Below, piece by piece: positions 9,025 through 17,621 of a DNA stretch of 32,961 bases (within the stretch, counting starts at the first letter, position 1; each line of letters opens with the position of its first letter). The stretch comes from Thermoguttaceae bacterium (lineage in GTDB: Bacteria > Planctomycetota > Planctomycetia > Pirellulales > Thermoguttaceae). The notes under the pieces were generated by a model that was given only the letters and a program-made list of their open reading frames with translations, had not been told where the DNA came from and did no database searches. The position numbers were made by a program, and so were the translations under genes. The stretch spans positions 1-32,961 of the forward strand of contig JAGCAH010000221.1 of NCBI GenBank assembly GCA_017652805.1, in the 5' to 3' direction.

Positions 9025-11763
9025 TTAGAAGGCGCCCAGGTCGACCAGCATGTCAGCCGTACTGTAATCGTCGAAGACCGAATCGATCGCCGATTTGCTG
9101 TTCACCGCGGACGGCAGCTGCGCGTTCGACGCGACGACACCATTGGTCACCTTGAACTTCTTCGTCGTGCGCGCGGTGTTATTTCCTTTATTGGTCTCGT
9201 TTTTCACATTGATGATCTCCCACTTGAAGTAATAACTCGTCCCCGACTTGAGCTTGGATGAGTCGATGTCTTTGACCTTAAGTTCCCGCGAATTACCGGC
9301 AAGGATCGAGTTCGACATCGTCTTGGTGCCGAGACAGATTGTGTTGCTTGCCGCAAACTTGGTATCGGGGCAGGCGTAGATTTTAACTTGCCATCCCGAA
9401 GCGGCCTGCTTGCCGCCGAGATTCTCGATCAGCCCGAGTTTCAGCGTGAACTTTCCTTTCGAAGATGCGGTGACGGATCCGCCGTTATTCGCTTTCAGGT
9501 CGGGAGATACCGCAGGTACGGTAAGCTTAGTGGTGCACGTGGCGAAATTATTCGCAAGTTGGGAATCTTTTTCGCCGTCGACACGGTTGACGATCCATCC
9601 GATGTAATAGGTTTTTCCCGGTGTAAGATTGCTTGTCGGAATATTATCGAGCCTCAAGGGGGCGTTCGCGCCCGCGTTAAGCGCAGGGGTTGACGACGTC
9701 GTCATCAGATGGATATCGTTTCCCGTTCCATTGACCGTTATGTCGGGAGAAGCGAAGACGAAAACGGCATAGCCACCTTTAATGTTCGTTTGACCGCCGT
9801 TCTTGACTGTTGCACCTGATATGCTGAACTTGTTGTTTGCAACCGCGGAGAGAGTCCCGATTTTTCCGTAAGCAATGTCTGTCGATTTTGCTACGGGAAT
9901 CGTTTTCGCACCGCAGTTCGCAGTATTATTCGAGCTGTTCGAATCGTTGCCTGTTTCGATAATCCAGCCGAAATAATAGGTTTTCCCGGCCGTCAGACCG
10001 CTGACCGAAAAGCTCTTGGTCTGAACGTTCGCTTGCCCGTTCACGCTGATCCCCGAAGCCGAATAGGAACCCAGAACGATGTCGTTCTTATTGATCGTGG
10101 AGTCGGCGGAAGCGTAGAAGGTCACGGTATAACTGCCGGACGCCGCGTTGCCGATGTTTTTGATCTGGCCGACCGAAAAAGTAATAACGGTCGTCGGATT
10201 CGACACGGAACCGGCGGAAAGTACTTTAAGATCGGGCTTTGAGACAGGCGGGGTTCCCTGGTATTCGTAGGCGCCGATATCGACGGAACCGCCGGCAATA
10301 CGAGTTTTGCCGGCAAGATCTTTGGGATAGCTGTTTACGCTTATATAACTGTTGTTCCCCTTGTTGATCGCCGGTGAGCCGGCTTTTAGGGTGTAATCCC
10401 CATTTGAGGGGTTGATAAAGAGGGCGGAAGCGGAATATGAAAAGGCGTTCGATTTGGCCGTCCAGGCGGTGAAGGAAGAGATGGTGTTGTAGGCGTTAAG
10501 TGTAAGATCCGCTGTGTGAACATTACAACGATAGATGTCGTTTGAAGAACCTTTAGCATTATTCCCGACAACAATACTGTTATAAAGGTTTAATTTAGGG
10601 ACATCGTTTCTTTCATTCGCAAAGAAACCGCCGCCATTGCCTTGTTTTGCCTTATTTCCGGCGACAGTGCAGTTCGTGAGTTTTAAAGTGCTGCCATGAT
10701 AATAAACACCGCCGCCATCCTGGTTCGATGTGTTTTGTGTAATTGCACAATTCCAGAGAACGTTCTTACTGTATTCGGCGTAAATCCCGCCACCATAGTC
10801 CGCAATATTAGACGCAATACTGCAGTTTGAGATTGTCATATTCGAGTTCATGTCACTGTAAATCCCGCCGCCGAACATTGTGTTATAGTTTGAAGAGACG
10901 GAGCAATCCTTAACAGTTAAAGCGGCTCCGCTTGCATTGAAAATACCGCCGCCTTTTTTGGCAGAGTTTCTTGATATAACAGTGTTGTTGATGATGTTTG
11001 CAGTTCCTCGATTATACACACCTCCGCCGTATGGACAATTTGAAGCAGCAGTATTTCCTGTAATTGTGCAATGATCAATGATTATATCACCTGAGTTAGA
11101 TATGCCTCCGCCAGAGACTCCCTGCACTCCGGAACTTTTGTTCCCTGTAATAGTGCAATTCTTAATTGTCATTGTGCCGCTGTTCCTAACTCCTCCAAAA
11201 TCACCAGAGTTGCCGGAAATCGTGCAGCCGGTAAGACTCATAGTCCCACCACGGTTGGTTATCCCGCCGATGTTTGAGTCTTTAAAGGAACAATTCACAA
11301 TCTTTGCTGTGCCATTGAGTTGATAAAAAGATATACCGGAGAAATTCAGATTTCTGATTTCGATAGAATTACTGTCTCTTAAACAAGAAGACACCGAACG
11401 CTGTTTTTCCGTTGCCTTGATTGTTATTCCCCGATTATCTCCATCAATGGTGATTTTCTTGGAAATAGTAAAACCGTATCCGCTTGTCAGACAAAGAGTT
11501 TTCCCCGCCAGACTATCTGCAAACTTAATTGTGTCCCCCGCCGATGCTCTCGAAACTGCCTCGCGTAGCGAAATAATTGAATCATTTGTTTTCCATGAAA
11601 CTTGGTCATACGTTACGTTTACATACCATTCTTTTCCTCCCTCCGTTGCCATCGGCGCAACGGCCGCGGCAACATGAGATTCGGTCCCACTGACGACGGC
11701 CATCAGTGCGCGTTCTTCGAGAGATTCCATGTGAAGTTTTCGGTAAGAACCGTTCTTTTTCAT
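9025..11763 (-). CDS. Surface/extracellular protein: beta-helix repeats, choice-of-anchor-Q-like segment, three CARDB-like domains
   Basis: The start at 11763 has GGAG about eight bases upstream. The 912-residue product opens with a basic leader and LHMESLEERALM, resembling the LEPR-type N-terminal motif that marks many planctomycete exported proteins; a classical signal peptide is not evident. Residues about 45-110 form a CSLREA-like opening (SLREAVSRASAGDTIKF). Next comes a right-handed parallel beta-helix of about fifteen turns with the rhythm [VI]xNCTITGNxxxxGGGIxN, and then SPAINKGN...VDIGAYEYQG, the usual end of polymorphic-membrane-protein-like helices. Three immunoglobulin-like CARDB-type domains follow (starting near PDLKVLSAG, TDIAYGKIG and PDLKANNGG), each with a GKTYYxGWI strand. 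The C-terminal tail is short and acidic (DDYSTADMLVDLGAF). A secreted or cell-surface adhesin-like role is inferred; no catalytic residues were identified. Confidence 0.88.
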   Translation of the reverse strand: MKKNGSYRKLHMESLEERALMAVVSGTESHVAAAVAPMATEGGKEWYVNVTYDQVSWKTNDSIISLREAVSRASAGDTIKFADSLAGKTLCLTSGYGFTISKKITIDGDNRGITIKATEKQRSVSSCLRDSNSIEIRNLNFSGISFYQLNGTAKIVNCSFKDSNIGGITNRGGTMSLTGCTISGNSGDFGGVRNSGTMTIKNCTITGNKSSGVQGVSGGGISNSGDIIIDHCTITGNTAASNCPYGGGVYNRGTANIINNTVISRNSAKKGGGIFNASGAALTVKDCSVSSNYNTMFGGGIYSDMNSNMTISNCSIASNIADYGGGIYAEYSKNVLWNCAITQNTSNQDGGGVYYHGSTLKLTNCTVAGNKAKQGNGGGFFANERNDVPKLNLYNSIVVGNNAKGSSNDIYRCNVHTADLTLNAYNTISSFTAWTAKSNAFSYSASALFINPSNGDYTLKAGSPAINKGNNSYISVNSYPKDLAGKTRIAGGSVDIGAYEYQGTPPVSKPDLKVLSAGSVSNPTTVITFSVGQIKNIGNAASGSYTVTFYASADSTINKNDIVLGSYSASGISVNGQANVQTKSFSVSGLTAGKTYYFGWIIETGNDSNSSNNTANCGAKTIPVAKSTDIAYGKIGTLSAVANNKFSISGATVKNGGQTNIKGGYAVFVFASPDITVNGTGNDIHLMTTSSTPALNAGANAPLRLDNIPTSNLTPGKTYYIGWIVNRVDGEKDSQLANNFATCTTKLTVPAVSPDLKANNGGSVTASSKGKFTLKLGLIENLGGKQAASGWQVKIYACPDTKFAASNTICLGTKTMSNSILAGNSRELKVKDIDSSKLKSGTSYYFKWEIINVKNETNKGNNTARTTKKFKVTNGVVASNAQLPSAVNSKSAIDSVFDDYSTADMLVDLGAF

Positions 11764-12286
11764 TGCTTTGTTCTCCGTTCATTTTTGATCTAGGAGCCAT
11801 AACGTAAAAACAAATGGGATTCTTTTCCCGTTAACGATACCACTTAGAGACCGCCGTTATCCTCCGTTTGCACTCTTTCGAAAAAAATTGAAAAAATTTT
11901 TTCGCGGTTCGCGCATTCAAATCGGCATTGCCCCGGCCTTTCACCGGGCCCGTCATGTTCATCTGTCTGTTAAAGGCGATCGGAGGGACGGTTTCAGCGC
12001 TGCGGCAGTAATCTTTCCGCTTTCCGAAGTAAGAGTTCGGTTTCTGCCGAAGCCCGGGCTGTACCCCCATACCGGAGTTCCAGAACTTTCATCCCAAACG
12101 CTCTTCGAAAGGATGCGCGCCGATCCCCTTTCAGCGCGGTGAGAGACACGGCTGTTCAGGTTAGACGAACTTGTCCGATCAGAAGGGCTCGCCGCTCCCT
12201 TTGGGAGACCGCGGGATTAGCAAACCGGCGGACGGGATGGGGAAAAGCGCGGTTGGCAGACTCCCGGTTTCGATTCCGAATTCTCC
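11764..12286. other. Intergenic region without a recognisable gene
   Basis: About 520 bases between two minus-strand genes. Short open frames exist on both strands but have no convincing ribosome site or family resemblance. Near 11880-11913 the minus strand reads a small CGCG-AAC-CGCG stem followed by A and T runs, a weak terminator candidate for the Sel1-repeat gene upstream. A small CTCCC-TTT-GGGAG hairpin lies at 12195-12207. The promoter of the 11763 gene must lie at the left end, but no clear -35/-10 pair was found. Confidence 0.5.
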
Positions 12287-12691
12287 TTAGACCGCCTCGA
12301 TGACATCCGTTTCGCAATAATGAGAATGATGCCTGTTTTCATTCGAATCAGAAGACTGATTCAGGGAATTTCTTTTTTCGCTCATCTTTTTCAGCGAATC
12401 CATCGCGTTTCGAACCCACTGTTCCGCGGCGCGTTCCCACCAGCTCGCGGCTTCTTTGATGTCCCGATCAATGTGATATCCCACAGCATAGCATAAACCG
12501 ACTTCAGCCTGAGCGACGGCACTCCCCTGGACCGCCTTCAGATACAGCACCTTAAAATCGTTCTCGTCATGAATATTCGTAAAGACCAAAGCCGCCAGAA
12601 TAACGGCGAACAATCCCGGAAACGAAATTGTTGCGTAGCCAAGCCTGTTGACTAAAAAATACCGAATCGCACTGCTGATACTGTTATTCAT
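12287..12691 (-). CDS. Small membrane-anchored Sel1-repeat protein
   Basis: A 134-residue protein with AAGGG about eight bases before the ATG. Residues about 18-38 (GYATISFPGLFAVILAALVF) form one membrane segment. Residues 48-90 make one clear Sel1-like repeat (LYLKAVQGSAVAQAEVGLCY...DIKEAASWWERAAEQ), the tetratricopeptide-related fold used for protein contacts. The tail is Ser/Asn/His-rich and low in complexity. Sel1 proteins usually have several repeats, so this one is minimal, and it could be the remnant of a longer gene. It stands alone, with long intergenic gaps on both sides and the second IS-derived element beginning 274 bases upstream of its start. Confidence 0.7.
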   Translation of the reverse strand: MNNSISSAIRYFLVNRLGYATISFPGLFAVILAALVFTNIHDENDFKVLYLKAVQGSAVAQAEVGLCYAVGYHIDRDIKEAASWWERAAEQWVRNAMDSLKKMSEKRNSLNQSSDSNENRHHSHYCETDVIEAV

Positions 12692-12964
12692 CGCCGATAC
12701 CCTTGAGAATAATCTCTGGTTGTTCTTATCAGGAAAACACCTGAACCTCCCTCACCGTTTCCACTTCCCTGACACTGAACCAGAGACGGCAACAACACTG
12801 TTTTTGCAGAAGAATCAGATTTTTAATCGAAATTCAGTAACAGGCGGTCTGTTTTCCGCCCTGAGGTCCCTATGAATCGCCGGAAATATAACTCCCGTTC
12901 CGGTAATGTAAATTCCAAGACGTCAACAAAACCGCCACCGGCAGAAAACGGAATCTAAGAGATC

Positions 12965-13375
12965 TCAGAAGTGGTTCCATAAAATTGATAGAGATTTTGG
13001 TCTTGCATAAGCTTAGCAAAACTCGAGAATGGTCATTGAATTCGAGAGAGCACGAAGGGATGAACCGATGAGTACTAAGCGCAATTCCTACACCCCAGAA
13101 CAGAAGCTCAAAATTGTCTTGGAGGTGATTCTCGGAGATCAGACACTTGCCCAAATTGCCTCCAAATACCAGGTTCACAGTGCCCAGATAATCCGTTGGA
13201 AGAAACAACTTTTAGCATCAGCCCCTGCGGTGTTTTCGGATGCCCGTCGGAGGAAGGAACAGGACGTGAAAGATGGGAAGATCCAGCAACTTATCAACGA
13301 TCTTTGTCAGGCGCAGCATAAATTGAATTATTTCAAATAAAAGCCGGTTATTTCCAACAGATTTGAAACGCCAGA
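12965..13375 (+). mobile_element. Non-autonomous IS3-family derivative, copy 2
   Basis: Near-identical partner of 1095-1504, in the same orientation and 11,870 bases away. Its left flank differs from that of copy 1 right up to TCAGAAG. Its right flank continues directly into the truncated IS1595-type transposase on the minus strand (the codons for VPDV abut the boundary), so this copy is inserted in, or recombined with, that gene. No IS1595 sequence was recognised on the left side, which means the other half of the target was deleted or the junction arose by recombination. Confidence 0.7.
13068..13340 (+). pseudogene. IS3-family transposase OrfA, 3'-truncated (copy 2)
   Basis: Same start context as copy 1 (GAAGGGA before ATG). 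The product begins MSTKRNSYTPEQKLKIVLEV, has the HTH_Tnp_1 pattern with LAQIASKYQVHSAQIIRWKK, and stops after LNYFK, inside the element. It lacks the OrfA C-terminus and there is no orfB. LAQIASKYQV is nearer the family consensus than copy 1's LAQNVSKYQV, suggesting copy 2 has the less decayed DNA-binding domain. Confidence 0.75.
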
Positions 13376-13890
13376 CATCGGGAACCATAGAAACGGATAC
13401 CTGCTCCCCTCTTGAGAGTATTCCAAAAACCGGAATTTTACCCGCTGCTCCGCGTCCCCGTTTACCTTTACGACGACCCCCAAAATAGGATTCGTCGAAC
13501 TCAATCTCTCCCGAGAGGATAATCTCTTCTCCATCTTTGGCGTGCGCAAGGATGGAGTGGCACAAGACCATTAGAGCTTTGTGGACTGTATTGTAAGCCA
13601 AACCTGTTTGGGAGGCGATCCTTCTTCCGGAAACCTCAAGTTCAAACAACTTGATAATTCGAAGCCAAATATCCATAGGAAGATTGACCTTGCTCCACCA
13701 TCTCCTCGTAAGGTCGTGAAATGTCTTGTGGCAACGATTGCAACGGCGTCGTCCATCAGAAAGTTTCCAGTTCTCTCGTGAACGGCAAAAGGGGCAAAAA
13801 CCTTTGATGGTTTTTAAACTCTTTTTCCAACACGTGCCGCATTGCCGTTCGGTCGTTTATGACCAATGATTCATAGGTCTTCATGTCCAT
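13376..13890 (-). pseudogene. IS1595-family (ISXO2-like) transposase, frameshifted and 3'-truncated
   Basis: Minus-strand reading starts at 13890 or 13884 with MKTYESLVINDRTAMRHVLE. At the A run 13811-13815 one extra base breaks the frame: removing it gives EFKTIKGFCPFCRSRENWKL...RRCNRCHKTFHDLT, the CxxC...CxxC zinc ribbon of IS1595 transposases. A helix-turn-helix region follows (ELEVSGRRIASQTGLAYNTV), then the first catalytic part of the ISXO2-like DDE domain (GEIEFDESYFGGRRKGKRGRG...GKIPVFGIL). Sequence identity to the family ends at VPDV, exactly where element copy 2 begins. The remaining catalytic Asp and Glu are missing, so the gene is dead on two counts. Confidence 0.85.
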
Positions 13891-13950
13891 GACTAAATTT
13901 TAGTCAAGTCCAAACCGTAAGCAATTACCAAAACAAATTTGCGAAAGATA

Positions 13951-13964
13951 CTTGACACTACCCC
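13951..13964 (-). repeat. Probable left terminus of the IS1595-type element
   Basis: On the minus strand GGGGTAGTGTCAAG begins about 75 bases before the transposase start. A GGG(G)TAGTGTCAAG-like end is, from memory, typical of IS1595-group termini. The opposite end is missing, so the inverted repeat and target duplication cannot be verified. A near-perfect palindrome TGACTAAA-T-TTTAGTCA at 13890-13906 lies at the transposase start and could be an operator. Confidence 0.4.
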
Positions 13965-13996
13965 TTTTTCCGAAAGGGGGCGCGGGTTTTTTAATA
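13961..13996. terminator. Hairpin between dinG and the IS1595 relic
   Basis: CCCCTTT pairs with AAAGGGG around TTCCG, and six T follow on the plus strand nine bases later. Read in the dinG direction (minus) it lacks a U tract, so it is not a good terminator for that operon. It partly overlaps the IS end. The hairpin is plain; its role is uncertain. Confidence 0.3.
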
Positions 13997-14001
13997 CATA
14001 A

Positions 14002-16101
14002 CTAATCTTTAAGAAACTTGCAGTCGGGAAGAGCGCGCAGAAAGATTTTTCCGTACCCCTTTGTCAGAATTCGAGAGTCCAGAATCACCACAATTCCCTT
14101 GTCGTCTGCCTTGCGAACCAGTCGCCCGAATCCCTGTTTCAGTTTAATCACCGCCTCGGGAATCGAGTATTCACGGAAACTGTTCCCTCCGGCCAGGGTG
14201 ATCGCTTCGCACCGCGCTTCGGTCAGGGGGTAGGTCGGGACCGCGAACGGGAGCTGGGTAATGATCACGTTGCGAAGCGCGTCTCCCGGAACGTCGACCC
14301 CCTGCCAGAACGAGTCAGTTCCGAAAAGAACGGAATGGCGGTTTTTGCGAAACGTCTCGATCATCTTCGAGCGCGAGACCCCGGCACCCTGCGTTAAAAG
14401 CGGATATCCCAAATGCACCAGTTTCGGCGTGAGCGCCTCGGCGGTTCGTTTCATTAGGGAATAGCTGGTAAAAAGAACAAACGCCCCTCCTTCGGTTCGG
14501 CGGATATACTTATAGACAGCGTCGTAAAACTCGGCGTCGGCGGAGGTTCCCTTTTCACGCGGAAGAGAAAGATGGCTCGGAACAATCAGGGTGACGTTCT
14601 CTTTATAGTTGAACGGGCTGCCCAGCAAAAGGGTCTGCGCCCCGGAAAGCCCGACACGCGACAGAAAATAGTCGAAAGGGGCCGACTCGCGCCCGCTACG
14701 TAGCGCCACGCTTGAATCGGCCGAAAGGGTCGCGCTGGTCATGACCACAGTCCGGACTTTCGAAAAGAGCTCTTCCCTCAGGATCGTGCCGACGTTGACC
14801 GGAGCGGCGAGCATTTTCACCGTTTCGATGCGGCGGGAAACAATCCGTTCGAGCCAGTAGACCATCTCCGGATCAGTTTGGGAGATCCAGGCGTTAAGGC
14901 TGCCTCTGATCGAAAGAACTCGCTGCCGGGCGGCGCCGAGTTCCACTTTCCGCTCGGGATTGGTGAGGGTGGCGGTTACGCTGTATAGCGCAGAGGCCAG
15001 GCGGGCGAGCCCCTCTTCCATTCCGCGGCCGACGATATCCGGTTCCATCACGCGCCCGTTCGAGCCGGGGCGTGCCGAAAGCCACTCGCTGAGATCGTGA
15101 AAGAGTTCTTCACAGCGGAACTGACATTCTTCGACCATCCGCCTGGCGGCGGTGAAAACCTCTCTTAATTCCTGAGCTGAGGCGCGGGGAAGCGCGTTGT
15201 CATCGGAAGGCTTGTCGCTGAGATCGGCGAGAAGCCCTTTCCGCGTCCGATCGTTCCAGAGGCGGCTCAGCAGATAATGGATCTGTCCCTGGGTGATCGA
15301 AAGACCGAGATGGTCCCCTGCGGTCTGTTCCATGGTGTGCGCTTCGTCAAAAATGAGCGTGTTGTAGTTCGGAATTATCGAACCTCCCAGGGCGCGAACC
15401 GAAAGGTCGCTGAAGAGGAGCGCGTGATTGACAATGACAATCGAAGCGCGTTCGACCCGACGGCGCGCCGCCTGATAAAAGCAGTCCCTGTAAAATTTAC
15501 ACGAACGGCCCATGCAGTTTCCCTCTTCACACGAAACTTCGGTCCAAACGTTTGCGGGGGGCTGAGGGTTCAGGTCCGAAAGAGAACCGTCGGTCGTCTC
15601 ACGGCTCCATTCCGCGACTCGCGTCAACTGCTCCGATTCCTCATCGGTCGAAAAGAGCGATTTCGTGCGCGAGGCGGCGGCGCGCAGGCGCCGCAGACAA
15701 ACGTAATTCGATCTTCCTTTCATCAAAACCGACGAGAATTCAAAAGGAAGGATGCTGTTGAGGAAAGGGATGTCTTTGTTGTATAATTGTTCTTGAAGGG
15801 CGATCGTGTGTGTGGAAATGATCACGCGGCGCGAGGTGGGGTCGTCTTCCGCGAACGGGTCAATCCCGGGGTCGAAATTCGAAAGATTCTGGTCGGCGAC
15901 CGCGTGCAGAATGGCGGGAACCAGGTAGGCGAAACTTTTCCCCACTCCGGTGCCGGCCTCAGCCACCAGGTGATGACCTTCGCGGATCGCCGCATCGACC
16001 GCCTCGGCCAGACACATCTGTTCCGGGCGCATTTCATAACTTGGTAACTTGCGGGAAACCAGTCCGTCTTCCCCTAAAACATCCGTGTAGCTCAGATTCA
16101 T
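14002..16101 (-). CDS. dinG: DinG-family ATP-dependent DNA helicase (XPD-like, Fe-S)
   Basis: DinG is a superfamily 2, 5'-to-3' helicase with an iron-sulphur cluster, active on R-loops and other repair or replication intermediates. The 699-residue product has RPEQ near residue 26 (Q-like motif), Walker A AEAGTGVGKS near residue 48, and four cysteines in the pattern C-x4-C-x4-C-x5-C around residues 188-207 (CEEGNCMGRSCKFYRDC). DEAH lies near residue 252, VMTSATL in the middle, and FGRLVRK...LDSR, the motif VI region, near the end. Length matches the family. Its ATG overlaps the stop of the preceding gene (ATGA), implying translational coupling. It is last in a run of at least six minus-strand genes headed by pilT, an unexpected position for a repair helicase. 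Function by family is firm; any link to the pilus genes is not shown. Confidence 0.93.
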   Translation of the reverse strand: MNLSYTDVLGEDGLVSRKLPSYEMRPEQMCLAEAVDAAIREGHHLVAEAGTGVGKSFAYLVPAILHAVADQNLSNFDPGIDPFAEDDPTSRRVIISTHTIALQEQLYNKDIPFLNSILPFEFSSVLMKGRSNYVCLRRLRAAASRTKSLFSTDEESEQLTRVAEWSRETTDGSLSDLNPQPPANVWTEVSCEEGNCMGRSCKFYRDCFYQAARRRVERASIVIVNHALLFSDLSVRALGGSIIPNYNTLIFDEAHTMEQTAGDHLGLSITQGQIHYLLSRLWNDRTRKGLLADLSDKPSDDNALPRASAQELREVFTAARRMVEECQFRCEELFHDLSEWLSARPGSNGRVMEPDIVGRGMEEGLARLASALYSVTATLTNPERKVELGAARQRVLSIRGSLNAWISQTDPEMVYWLERIVSRRIETVKMLAAPVNVGTILREELFSKVRTVVMTSATLSADSSVALRSGRESAPFDYFLSRVGLSGAQTLLLGSPFNYKENVTLIVPSHLSLPREKGTSADAEFYDAVYKYIRRTEGGAFVLFTSYSLMKRTAEALTPKLVHLGYPLLTQGAGVSRSKMIETFRKNRHSVLFGTDSFWQGVDVPGDALRNVIITQLPFAVPTYPLTEARCEAITLAGGNSFREYSIPEAVIKLKQGFGRLVRKADDKGIVVILDSRILTKGYGKIFLRALPDCKFLKD

Positions 16102-16874
16102 TCACGCGTTCCTTCGAGCGGGATCGGCTCCTTGGGGTAACGAAGGCACTTCCAAAGGGCGACGCCGTTTTTTTTGTCGCGTGTGCGCGCGGCGTAAAGA
16201 GGGATAAGGAAGGTTTTCTTTTCGCCGTGTTCCGAGTAGGTCACCGCGTATATCATACAGACCGAATCGCTGTCATTTTTCTCGTCTCTGGCGATATCGG
16301 CGGTGCGCCGATAGGTGATTTTTGCGTTTTCCCCCAGGTTGTAGATGGCCAAAAGAACACTGTTTCCCAGGAGCTGTACCGTCACCGGCGCGGCCAGCGG
16401 ATCGCTGAGCTGATTTCGCCAATAGGCGACCTCGTCGTTGATCGTCTCGCGGGAAGACTGGTACTGCTTGAGTTGACTCAGCTCAAGGGTATCCCCCTTC
16501 TGCGCCGCTTCGATGACCAATGAGAAAAACTCCTTCCCCTGCCGGATCAATTCCCGGCGGTAGATCGCATCCCGAACCGGAACGGCCGAGAGCGCGGCGA
16601 GCGTCAGCACCAGCGCGGCGCGCGCCATCGCGCTTCCGGTGAGCCGCCCCTCGGAGCGGCGGATCCGCCAGAGTGCGAGAAGGGCGAGGACGCCGGATGT
16701 GATCGGAAGGAAGAAAAAAACCCGATTGATCAGATAGAGAGGCGAAAAACACCCCACGGCGAGCGCCAGAATCGCCGAAAGGCTGACCGCCGAAAAATGC
16801 TCGGCGGGATCGTTCTCTTCGCCCCAGGTCTTTTGAAAGCCGCCGTTTTCCGCGGCCGAATCATCGAACAACAT
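16098..16874 (-). CDS. Membrane protein with DUF4190-like N-terminus, function unknown
   Basis: A 258-residue protein. Residues about 30-100 form two or three membrane segments in the order SAILALAVGCFSPLYLI, FLPITSGVLALLALWRI and AALVLTLAALSAV, with the RIRRSEGRLTGSAMA link typical of DUF4190-like proteins. The remaining ~150 residues are soluble and unrecognised, with a segment rich in charged and Gln residues and a final beta-rich part (SVCMIYAVTYSEHGEKKTFL). It begins 37 bases after the CvpA-like gene and its TGA overlaps the dinG ATG. The topology suggests a membrane anchor with an exposed C-terminal domain. I do not recognise its function. Confidence 0.8.
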   Translation of the reverse strand: MLFDDSAAENGGFQKTWGEENDPAEHFSAVSLSAILALAVGCFSPLYLINRVFFFLPITSGVLALLALWRIRRSEGRLTGSAMARAALVLTLAALSAVPVRDAIYRRELIRQGKEFFSLVIEAAQKGDTLELSQLKQYQSSRETINDEVAYWRNQLSDPLAAPVTVQLLGNSVLLAIYNLGENAKITYRRTADIARDEKNDSDSVCMIYAVTYSEHGEKKTFLIPLYAARTRDKKNGVALWKCLRYPKEPIPLEGTRE

Positions 16875-16911
16875 TTTGATTCTCTTTCGTCTTTCCGGAT
16901 GCGGAAGGAGG

Positions 16912-17595
16912 TTACTTTTTCTTTTTCTCTTCTTTTTTCACCGTCACATTCGGCGAAACTTTGTTTTTCTGCTGCCACTCGTCCCCTTTCGCTTTTTCGC
17001 TCCCCGAAACCGTGAGAACCTGGGAGTAGACGATCGAGTTCTTTCCGACTTCGGCTTTGTAGTACTTCTGGAAGTCGAACTCGTCGGTCTCCGGATTGCC
17101 GCCGATCGGCCGGAGCGCGCCGCGGGAGATCCGCTCATAGAGAGAGAACTGCGGCATCGGCTGAAGATTGTCGAAGCTCGTCCTCGGCGGCGCTTCCGGA
17201 ACCAGGTAGAAGAAGAGGGGCGCCACACAGAAATAGAAGGCCAGGAAGATCACCGCCAGAAGCGAGAAGTTCCCGATCAGATTGACTTTCTCGGGGAAGA
17301 AAATATGGATCCGCGAAAGAAAATGCGTGGCGAAAACATTGATCGCAAAAACGGCGGCGTAAATCAGGGTAAACGCCACCAGGTCGTTGTAAAACGCGTA
17401 CTTCGGCAGGAACCGGTCAAGCAGGTTTGCCAGCGACTGGTAGTAGCCCAGGGCAAAGAAAGTGGCGAAAAAGAGACAGAAAGGGATCAGCAGAATCGTC
17501 CAGAGCGACTCCTTTCTGCAAAACCCCAACAGGCAGAGGAGAATGATCGGGCAGCAGAGCCAGAACATCGGATATGTTGAAAAATCGATCCACAT
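16912..17595 (-). CDS. CvpA-like integral membrane protein
   Basis: A 227-residue protein with GAGG placed before the ATG. It has about four membrane helices in the first 135 residues: PMFWLCCPIILLCLLGF, WTILLIPFCLFFATFFALGY, LVAFTLIYAAVFAINVFA and FSLLAVIFLAFYFCVAPLFF. The arrangement and the LGYYQSLANLL...FTLIYAAVFAI section resemble the colicin V production protein family, whose members support envelope homeostasis. The C-terminal 90 residues are soluble and end in a Lys/Glu-rich tail (KKEEKKKK). It lies 26 bases after the second GspE-like gene and 37 before the next, so it is probably cotranscribed. The family call is moderate because the similarity is mainly of topology. Confidence 0.7.
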   Translation of the reverse strand: MWIDFSTYPMFWLCCPIILLCLLGFCRKESLWTILLIPFCLFFATFFALGYYQSLANLLDRFLPKYAFYNDLVAFTLIYAAVFAINVFATHFLSRIHIFFPEKVNLIGNFSLLAVIFLAFYFCVAPLFFYLVPEAPPRTSFDNLQPMPQFSLYERISRGALRPIGGNPETDEFDFQKYYKAEVGKNSIVYSQVLTVSGSEKAKGDEWQQKNKVSPNVTVKKEEKKKK

Positions 17596-17621
17596 GGGGA
17601 ACCTCGTTTAACGGTTTCAGT

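Noticed and set aside
13218..13375. C-terminal tail of the 152-codon minus-strand frame after VPDV
   Set aside because: It is antisense readthrough of the orfA element, not transposase sequence.
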